Of a DNA stretch of 5,208 bases, positions 1 to 4,787 are shown piece after piece; positions within the stretch are counted from its first letter, which is position 1; each line of letters starts with the position of its first letter. The position numbers and the translations under genes were made by a program. This DNA comes from an uncultured Clostridia bacterium (lineage in GTDB: Bacteria; Bacillota; Clostridia; Christensenellales; Borkfalkiaceae): the NCBI GenBank assembly GCA_900557285.1, contig USSJ01000106.1:1-5208 (forward strand), read 5' to 3'. Under the pieces are notes generated by a model, which saw only the letters and a program-made list of their open reading frames with translations, made no database searches and was not told the DNA's origin.

Positions 1-600
1 GGTTGCAATGGCCGCACCCGCAACATTCATGCGGAAAACGAAGATAAAAAGCGGGTCAAGAGCGATGTTGGCAACCGCGCCGATGAGCGTGGTCGCCATT
101 CCGATACCCGAATATCCTTGCGCGGTTATGTATTGGTTCAGTCCTACCGACGTAATGGAGAACAGCGAACCTGCCGCATAGATCAGAAGATATTGTCGGG
201 CGTAACCGTACGTGCTTTCGCTGGCGCCGAACGTGTGGAGCAGGGGATTTTCAAAGAGAAAAACGACGGCGGTAACGATGAGCGCGAGACCGATCAGCGC
301 CGTCAGTGCGTTGGAAAGGATGGCGGATGCCTTGTCTTCCTTTTTTTCGCCTAAAGCCATGGAAAAAAGGGGCGCGCCGCCCGTGCCGATCAGAAAGGCA
401 AAGGAAGAGATAAGCGTGGCGATCGGGGCGCATACGCCCACGGCCGCAAGGGCGGTGTCGCCGATTTGCGCAATGTTGCCGACGTAGATCCTGTCCACAA
501 TGGAATATAAAACATTGATAAATTGAGCGATCATGGCCGGGATGACCAATCGCAGTACAGTCGATAAAACTTTCGGGTTTCCTAAATCGAGAGCTTTCAT
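1..600 (-). CDS. MATE-family multidrug/sodium efflux transporter, N-terminal part
   Basis: This frame is open from an ATG at 600 to the left edge and gives 200 residues; MATE proteins are usually about 450, so the C-terminal half lies outside the window. Family hallmarks are visible: NPKVLSTVLRLVIPAMIA at residues 8-25, then LYSIVDRIYVG (31-41) in the first membrane segment with the conserved Asp-Arg, GTGGAPLFS (72-80), ALGEKKEDKA (82-91) in a cytoplasmic loop, and LDPLFIFVF (181-189) followed by GAAIAT at the edge. Several hydrophobic stretches fit about six of the usual twelve helices. MATE proteins sit in the cytoplasmic membrane and export cationic drugs or metabolites in exchange for Na+ or H+; the substrate cannot be told from sequence. 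The start is supported by GGAG six bases upstream (607-610) and by a promoter at 631-659. A terminator separates it from the gene before it, so it is probably transcribed alone or first in an operon continuing leftward. Confidence 0.95.
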   Translation of the reverse strand, partial: MKALDLGNPKVLSTVLRLVIPAMIAQFINVLYSIVDRIYVGNIAQIGDTALAAVGVCAPIATLISSFAFLIGTGGAPLFSMALGEKKEDKASAILSNALTALIGLALIVTAVVFLFENPLLHTFGASESTYGYARQYLLIYAAGSLFSITSVGLNQYITAQGYSGIGMATTLIGAVANIALDPLFIFVFRMNVAGAAIAT

Positions 601-630
601 ATCTGACTCCGAATGCTTTGATGCGGCATA

Positions 631-659
631 ATGATAGCAGTTTCTTTTTAAGAAGTCAA
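631..659 (-). promoter_or_regulatory. Sigma-A-type promoter of the MATE gene
   Basis: Read on the minus strand, TTGACT (659-654) is followed after exactly 17 bases by TATCAT (636-631). A TGC directly before the -10 box makes it an extended -10. The -10 box lies about 30 bases upstream of the MATE start codon, leaving a short leader that carries the GGAG ribosome binding site. No operator-like repeat was seen. Confidence 0.8.
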
Positions 660-673
660 CGGAAAAGAAAGGA

Positions 674-717
674 AAAAGCGGGGCGGCGGAAATATCTTTT
701 TCCGCCGCCCCGCTTTT
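674..717 (-). terminator. Rho-independent terminator after the helical-protein gene
   Basis: A perfect 19-bp inverted repeat (674-692 with 699-717) with a GC-rich core and a 6-base loop. On the minus strand the stem runs into TTTTTCC, the usual U-tract. It begins 15 bases after the stop codon at 732, so it ends transcription of the 732-1169 gene and insulates the MATE promoter downstream. On the plus strand the tail is only four Ts, so it would work poorly in that direction, and no plus-strand gene needs it. Confidence 0.9.
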
Positions 718-731
718 AAGCGATCATAAGT

Positions 732-1169
732 TTACAGATAGGATTTAAGAGTCTGTTCGTAACTTTGTTCCATGTGCAAAAGTTCGTCGGCGATCTGCAG
801 GATTTGTTGGTCTGCGCCCTGGCATTCGTTCATGGAACGCGTCAGCGCCGTGATCCCCATGACCGTACCCTGCGTCATCATTTCGGCGATGTGCGCGCGG
901 GAATTGTCTTTAAGAGTGCTCATCTTGATAGAGCCCCACATCATGGCCTTTTTAATGGGACCGGGCTCCTTGATCTCAATATTGTTTTCGCGCGCATACA
1001 GAGCCGCTTTTCCCGAAATTTTCTCGTAACCGTCGTGCATTTTTTTGAGTTCTTCTTTCAGCGCTTCGTCTTCCGTTTCGGGCAGAATGTCCGATATGGA
1101 CTGCAGCGCATAGTGCGTATTCCTGTAAACTTCCGCAAGCAATTCGCTCCCGGATTTGATTTCTTCCAT
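732..1169 (-). CDS. Small all-helical (ferritin-like?) conserved protein of unknown function
   Basis: A 145-residue soluble protein with no signal peptide or membrane segment. Sequence pattern suggests four amphipathic helices: about residues 4-29 (SGSELLAEVYRNTHYALQS), 33-62, 71-113 and 117-144, ending in LKSYL. The third helix carries the best-looking conserved patch, AHIAEMMTQGTVMGIT (92-107). I recall similar unnamed proteins of about this length in Clostridia, with the same opening (ELLAEVY) and ending (LKxYL); a ferritin-like four-helix bundle is my inference, and I cannot point to a clear ExxH metal-ligand set. Position 1169 is chosen as the start because GGAGG lies five bases upstream (1175-1179). 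The frame stays open much further upstream (to 1589), but that part overlaps the glycosyltransferase gene and has no start codon with a ribosome site. It follows that gene after 88 bases with no visible terminator, so co-transcription is likely. Its role beside glycan genes is unknown. Confidence 0.8.
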   Translation of the reverse strand: MEEIKSGSELLAEVYRNTHYALQSISDILPETEDEALKEELKKMHDGYEKISGKAALYARENNIEIKEPGPIKKAMMWGSIKMSTLKDNSRAHIAEMMTQGTVMGITALTRSMNECQGADQQILQIADELLHMEQSYEQTLKSYL

Positions 1170-1257
1170 GTTAGCCTCCGTTGCGTTTTCCGCGTTTTCA
1201 GTTTGTGCAGGTACGGCTTTTTTTATACATTTTACACCCGTGCTTCTGCGTTTGAGG

Positions 1258-2547
1258 TCAAAGTTCCCTCCCGAGTGCGGAGTCGTAAATTTGCTGTAAT
1301 TTTTGTGCCTGCAGGCGGATATCGTAGCCTGCTTCGCGCAGTTTTCGTATGCCGCCGCTCCTGCGTTCGCGCGGCAAAAGCATACGCTTTGCCCACAATT
1401 CGGCATCGAGGGGCAGAAATTCGGCAAAGCGGCAAATGTCCGCGCCGCGGTCGATCCTGTCCGAAAACAGACAGGGCAGATCTGCCGCCTGCGCTTCCGC
1501 CGCCACGACGGGCAGACCTTCGTAAAGCGACGGCAGAACAAACACGTCTGCCGCCTGATACCACGGCAGCGGATCGCAGGGCGGAACAAACCGCACCTGA
1601 TTTCCGATTCGGAGAGTTTCGGCCTGTTTTTCCAGTTTCACCCGCATATCCCCGTCGCCGACGAGTACGAGCACGGGCATTTTGTTTAGCGGGGGCTGGT
1701 TTGCGGAAAACCTTTCGGATGATCGGATCATTGCGCAGAGCAGTGCGAAGGCGTGAAGCAGAAAGGAAAGGTTTTTTTGCGGGGCGAACCTTCCGACAAA
1801 CAAAAACGTATAGCCGCAAAGGTTGAATTTTTCGCGCAGAGCTGTCCGCCGTGCGGCGGGCAAAGGCTTAAACTTCTCAAGGTCGATCGCGTTCGGGAGC
1901 AGGATCGCCTCATCGGCGCGATCGCGGAACAGGCTTTGTGCCGCAAGTTTCCCGCAGGCAATGAGCAGGTTCGCATCTTTTGCCGCAAACGGACGCAATG
2001 CCGCTTTGATCGGAAAATGATCGGAATTTTTGTCAAAAGTGCTGTGCGCATGGCAGATACGGACGGGTATTCCCGCCTTTTTTGCGGGCGCAAGAGCAAA
2101 GGCGGAAAGGACGGTCATGTGCGAATGTGCTACGGCATAGTTTCCTTCGCCGAACAGTCGTTTCAAAGCAGGCATGGCTCTATAAAAACGGGTATCCAGT
2201 CGGGGGATGGTAAAAATGCGCGATTCGGGATCGATCTTATGCAGCCGTTCTTTCAGCGACGGAAAAAAATTTTCTTCCGTTTTTTTGTACTTTTCGGATA
2301 TCGGGCTTTCGGCTGAAGCGGATCCGAAAGCAGAGGATTCGCTTCGGCATAAACGGCCGTCTGCTTGAAAAGCGGTGTTTTTTTCTGTTTTCGGGAAAGA
2401 TTCATAAGTAAAAAAGTCAAAGCGCCAGCGCGACTTGTCCATGTGCCGGTAGTAATTGAGAATGCTTTCCGTAACGCCGCCCAAAGAACTGTTTCCGATA
2501 ATTTGTGCGGCTTTCAGTCTGCCGTTTTCAAAATAGGGATAGGTCAT
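1258..2547 (-). CDS. GT4-family glycosyltransferase (EpsF/CapH-like), surface glycan synthesis
   Basis: A 429-residue retaining, GT-B fold sugar transferase of family GT4. The N-terminal acceptor domain opens with AAQIIGNSSLGGVTESILNY (13-32), the usual LQIIGxxxxGG pattern, and has HSHMTVLSAF (141-150) and RICHAHST (163-170). The C-terminal nucleotide-sugar domain shows LLPNAIDLEKF (216-226), VGRFAPQKN (251-259), VGDGD (296-300) and the EX7E motif with Glu343 and Glu351 in LYEGLPVVAAE. The protein should act at the cytoplasmic face of the membrane, adding a hexose-type sugar from an NDP donor to a lipid-linked acceptor; the exact sugar is not readable. Its start lies five bases after the stop of the phosphoglycosyl transferase gene, with only a weak AGG ribosome site inside that gene's end, so translation is probably coupled. 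The frame extends upstream to 2802, but that stretch lies over the neighbouring gene and is not used. Two stretches, near residues 52-105 and 272-290, look like insertions relative to typical relatives. Confidence 0.93.
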   Translation of the reverse strand: MTYPYFENGRLKAAQIIGNSSLGGVTESILNYYRHMDKSRWRFDFFTYESFPKTEKNTAFQADGRLCRSESSAFGSASAESPISEKYKKTEENFFPSLKERLHKIDPESRIFTIPRLDTRFYRAMPALKRLFGEGNYAVAHSHMTVLSAFALAPAKKAGIPVRICHAHSTFDKNSDHFPIKAALRPFAAKDANLLIACGKLAAQSLFRDRADEAILLPNAIDLEKFKPLPAARRTALREKFNLCGYTFLFVGRFAPQKNLSFLLHAFALLCAMIRSSERFSANQPPLNKMPVLVLVGDGDMRVKLEKQAETLRIGNQVRFVPPCDPLPWYQAADVFVLPSLYEGLPVVAAEAQAADLPCLFSDRIDRGADICRFAEFLPLDAELWAKRMLLPRERRSGGIRKLREAGYDIRLQAQKLQQIYDSALGREL

Positions 2548-2552
2548 GGCAT

Positions 2553-3245
2553 TTACCTGTCTGCAAAAGAGGAGCGCAAATGCGCCACCGTTTTGGGTTG
2601 TACGGTATAACAGCGCTTGACTTCCCGCTTTAAACGCCTGTATTCCTGCCTGCTGACGGGGCGAAGATATCGCGCTTCTCCGAACAGGATCACGCCCAAC
2701 GTTCGGAAAAAAATTTTTATATCCAGCCCGAAGGAGGCGTGCATCGCATAATAGGCGTCGTAATACTTTCTGTCTTTCATGTCGAGATATCCGTTTCCGC
2801 ACACTTGCCCGAGTCCCGTGATTCCCGGGCGTATCTCAAATTTTATGAGTTCCCACGGCTCGTAATCGCTGTCGTAAACGGGCAGAAGGGGGCGGGGAGC
2901 GATCAGGCACATATCGCCTTTGATCACGTTGATCAGCTGCGGCAGTTCGTCCATTTTAAATTTTCGCAAAAATTTTCCGACTTTTGTCAGGTGCGGATTA
3001 TCGTCGCGGATCACGCTGGCATTTTTGTCAAAAACAATGTCCTCGCTGACCATGGTACGGAATTTGTAACAGTAAAATTTTTTTCCGTATCGGCCCGTGC
3101 GGCGCTGTTTCAGGATAACTTTTCCCTTGCTTTCGAATTTTACGGCGATCGCCGCTCCCGCAAACAGGGGGGACAGAATGATCAGCCCGATCAGTGCCAG
3201 AAAAAAATCTGCAATATATTTGAATTTTATGTATGCCCTGTTCAT
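2553..3245 (-). CDS. Short-form bacterial sugar transferase (monotopic phosphoglycosyl transferase)
   Basis: A 230-residue enzyme of the bacterial sugar transferase family (Pfam PF02397), similar in size to EpsL/PglC, without the multi-spanning N-terminal domain of WcaJ-type proteins. One hydrophobic segment (residues 12-35) contains the Ser25-Pro26 pair that breaks the re-entrant membrane helix. It is followed by YKFRTM (60-65), the catalytic Asp99-Glu100 in MDELPQLINVIKGDM (98-112), APRP (116-119) and RPGITGLGQV (139-148). These enzymes transfer a sugar phosphate from a UDP-sugar to undecaprenyl phosphate, the first committed step of capsule, exopolysaccharide or glycoprotein glycan assembly. 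The chosen start is ATG at 3245, with a GGCGG ribosome site seven bases upstream. A TTG at 3320 could add 25 hydrophilic residues, but it is part of a perfect -35 box. The gene is first in the run and overlaps the leader of the GT4 gene, its likely partner. The sugar is unknown; LIAPRP and GQVCGNG differ from the commoner LIGPRP and QVNGR. Confidence 0.95.
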   Translation of the reverse strand: MNRAYIKFKYIADFFLALIGLIILSPLFAGAAIAVKFESKGKVILKQRRTGRYGKKFYCYKFRTMVSEDIVFDKNASVIRDDNPHLTKVGKFLRKFKMDELPQLINVIKGDMCLIAPRPLLPVYDSDYEPWELIKFEIRPGITGLGQVCGNGYLDMKDRKYYDAYYAMHASFGLDIKIFFRTLGVILFGEARYLRPVSRQEYRRLKREVKRCYTVQPKTVAHLRSSFADR

Positions 3246-3290
3246 CCCGCAACCGCCTTTCTTTTGTCTTTCCGCATACTGTATTTGCGG

Positions 3291-3320
3291 ATAATTTCTG
3301 TTATTGTCAGTTTGTGTCAA
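3291..3320 (-). promoter_or_regulatory. Promoter of the glycan gene run
   Basis: On the minus strand a perfect TTGACA (3320-3315) is followed after 18 bases by AATTAT (3296-3291), a weak -10 matching four of six consensus bases; a 17-base spacing gives AAATTA, no better. It lies about 45 bases upstream of the ATG at 3245 and downstream of both terminator hairpins, where a promoter for the sugar transferase run is expected. The -35 is convincing and the -10 is not, which could mean the promoter is weak or needs an activator. Confidence 0.5.
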
Positions 3321-3356
3321 ATCGCGTCCGAATATGCGGGAAAGGAAAAGACAGAA

Positions 3357-3392
3357 AACGGGCGCGGAACAAACAAGCGTTCCGCGCCCGTT
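3357..3392 (-). terminator. Second terminator-like hairpin in the spacer
   Basis: A perfect 14-bp GC-rich inverted repeat (3357-3370 with 3379-3392) with an 8-base loop. On the minus strand the stem is followed by TTTTCTGTCTTTTCC, a broken but T-rich tail. It sits 88 bases beyond the stronger terminator at 3480-3504, so it may be a back-up terminator for the lipoprotein gene, the end of a small independent transcript, or an attenuator. Choosing between these is inference. Confidence 0.65.
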
Positions 3393-3479
3393 AAATCTTT
3401 ACGGATGTTTTGTCGAATTTTGCCCAAATTTTCCAAATCTGCAAAGTTTGGGAATATCTTGTTAACCTTTTATAAAAAG

Positions 3480-3504
3480 ACCCGCCGCGCATCGCGCGGC
3501 GGGT
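3480..3504 (-). terminator. Rho-independent terminator of the lipoprotein gene
   Basis: An 11-bp inverted repeat of almost pure G and C (3480-3490 with 3494-3504) around a 3-base loop, starting about 20 bases after the stop codon at 3524. On the minus strand it runs into TCTTTTTAT, the U-tract, and is preceded by an A-rich stretch. Since the other flank, on the plus strand, is also T-rich (TATTTTTT), it could work in both directions, although no plus-strand gene ends here. Confidence 0.88.
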
Positions 3505-3523
3505 AAATATTTTTTCAATGGAA

Positions 3524-4618
3524 TTATGCGTCGTCTCTGGTATGGGTCGCGGAAGTGAGCGTATAGACCATTCCGAATGTAAGGCCTGGAGACTCGATCC
3601 GCAGAGGCAGGGCATAATAATCGCTGCGCGTGTCGGAAGTTTTCTGGGCGATCAGCATTTTATGCGCAGCCCCGTTGTTGGATCCGTTGCCCGATAAGGA
3701 GATGGACACATTGGCACAGCTGATGCTCTGATCGGAAAGCTGTGTGCCGTCGAGAAGGAAATTGCCTTTGCTCTCCACGATTTCCGAGCAGGAAAGCGTC
3801 AAATCCAAAGTATTGAGCGCCGTACTCACTGCGATCGTTGCGAGCGTGTTGGAACTGTTTTCCGAATAATTGATCCCGCGCGCCGCAAAGAAAATCTGCG
3901 CTTCGTCGATGAACGTGTAATTCTTCTGAAGATTGGAGATCTTGGCGTCGATGGGCGTCGTAGCGGTTTTGGACAGCGTATCGCTTACTTTACGATCTTC
4001 ATCGGAAAGATCGCCCCAAAGATCGGTACGCTTGACGGTCGCGTTTTTGCATTCCGCATCGTAATCGATTTCGCAGGAATAATAGTAGAGATCCACGTGA
4101 TTCCCGTTCATGCTTGTGGGCGAATAGGAAAACATGGTCGTTTTGCTGTAAATGGGCTGCAGATCTTTGTCCGCCGTATTGAAATATACTTCGCGCACGA
4201 TCGATGCGGGATCGTCGGCATCGCTTTCCGCCGTGTCGTTCGCACCGCCGAAGGCGACAACTTTTGTTTCATTCCCGCTCGCATCTACATAATAATAAGT
4301 GGCGCTGAGAGTAAAAGTATAGGTCAGTTTATAGACGTTCGTATAATTCTGACCGTTGCGTGAAAAACTCGTTTTTTGGGTTTCCAGCACAAGACTGCTG
4401 TTATCGGTATCGACTTCCACTTTGGAAATGCTGTCTTTCATGTCATTGGAAGTGGTGCCGACGCTGTACACAAGTTTTTCATAGTAAGCAGGGTCGTCGA
4501 TGCTGCTCGGATTTTTCAGCCAGTTCGCGGAAAAATCGGTAGGAACCATAGCGGAGCAAGCGGCAAACAGAAACACGCCGCACAGCAAAACCGCCAAAAT
4601 TGCTAATTTCTTTTTCAT
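3524..4618 (-). CDS. Secreted lipoprotein of unknown family
   Basis: A 364-residue protein that I do not recognise. The N-terminus is a lipoprotein signal peptide: MKKK, then a hydrophobic core (residues 5-19), then FLFAACS with the lipid-modified cysteine at position 21. The -3 residue is Phe rather than the usual Leu, which is tolerated in Gram-positive lipoproteins. It should therefore be anchored outside the cytoplasmic membrane. The mature part is rich in Ser, Thr, Asn, Asp and Tyr, with alternating patterns that suggest beta strands (for example YKLTYTFTLSATYYYVDASG at 96-115 and a Ser-rich stretch at 292-315), low in charge clusters and without membrane segments or a recognisable catalytic motif. 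It has several cysteines (182, 190, 277, 301) that could form disulfides outside the cell. The start ATG has GGAG nine bases upstream (4628-4631). It has its own promoter (4662-4690) and terminator, so it is probably monocistronic and not part of the glycan unit. Binding or structural roles are possible but unsupported. Confidence 0.88.
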   Translation of the reverse strand: MKKKLAILAVLLCGVFLFAACSAMVPTDFSANWLKNPSSIDDPAYYEKLVYSVGTTSNDMKDSISKVEVDTDNSSLVLETQKTSFSRNGQNYTNVYKLTYTFTLSATYYYVDASGNETKVVAFGGANDTAESDADDPASIVREVYFNTADKDLQPIYSKTTMFSYSPTSMNGNHVDLYYYSCEIDYDAECKNATVKRTDLWGDLSDEDRKVSDTLSKTATTPIDAKISNLQKNYTFIDEAQIFFAARGINYSENSSNTLATIAVSTALNTLDLTLSCSEIVESKGNFLLDGTQLSDQSISCANVSISLSGNGSNNGAAHKMLIAQKTSDTRSDYYALPLRIESPGLTFGMVYTLTSATHTRDDA

Positions 4619-4661
4619 TTTTCCATACTCCGTTGCTTTCAGACAAAAGATTTCGGATATC

Positions 4662-4690
4662 AGTATAGCATAAACGGCGGATTTTGTAAA
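4662..4690 (-). promoter_or_regulatory. Promoter of the lipoprotein gene
   Basis: On the minus strand TTTACA (4690-4685, five of six consensus bases) is followed after exactly 17 bases by TATACT (4667-4662), with TGC directly before it, an extended -10. The distance to the start codon is about 43 bases. The -35 box lies inside a short inverted repeat at 4681-4698. The promoter points away from the addB-like promoter, with 20 bases between the two -35 boxes. Confidence 0.75.
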
Positions 4691-4698
4691 AACAAAAT
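4681..4698. repeat. Short inverted repeat over the lipoprotein -35 box
   Basis: ATTTTGT (4681-4687) and ACAAAAT (4692-4698) form a perfect 7-bp inverted repeat with four As between. It covers the -35 box of the lipoprotein promoter and lies between the two divergent promoters, a position that would suit a repressor or shared regulator. It is AT-rich and short, so chance is a real alternative. Confidence 0.3.
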
Positions 4699-4710
4699 GC
4701 GGGCAAATAC

Positions 4711-4739
4711 TTAAAAAATCGGTGAAAATATGTTATAAT
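4711..4739 (+). promoter_or_regulatory. Promoter of the addB-like gene
   Basis: A perfect TATAAT at 4734-4739 is preceded by TGT (4731-4733), an ideal extended -10. Seventeen bases upstream lies TTAAAA (4711-4716), matching four of six -35 bases, which is enough with an extended -10. The predicted leader is about 40 bases and carries a GGGG ribosome site at 4774-4777. Confidence 0.75.
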
Positions 4740-4787
4740 GAAGAAAACATTCCAAAAATACTGGCCGAACGGCGGGGAAAAGAACAT

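Noticed and set aside
1170..1257. A promoter or terminator between the GT4 and helical-protein genes
   Set aside because: A TTGACC and a TATAAA are present, but they are about 28 bases apart and do not pair as one promoter; no stable hairpin with a T-tract was found.
1170..1589. N-terminal extension of the helical protein to a total of 285 residues
   Set aside because: The extension overlaps the GT4 gene in another frame, is rich in Cys and Arg, and has no good start; the ATG at 1169 has a GGAGG at ideal distance.
765..1826. A 353-codon open frame on the plus strand
   Set aside because: It is antisense to the helical-protein and GT4 genes, its product is Arg/Phe-rich without any domain, and it has no ribosome site; both antisense genes have clear motifs or start signals.
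2305..2329. Inverted repeat GCTTTCGG/CCGAAAGC inside the GT4 gene
   Set aside because: It lies within the Ser-rich coding stretch, has no T-tract, and is explained by repeated Ser and Ala/Phe codons.
2548..2802. N-terminal extension of the GT4 protein to 514 residues
   Set aside because: The added part lies over the end of the phosphoglycosyl transferase in a different frame and has no homology pattern; the family's usual N-terminus begins just after 2547.
2739..3506. A 255-codon plus-strand frame opposite the sugar transferase
   Set aside because: It is a shadow of a well-supported gene and runs through both terminator hairpins.
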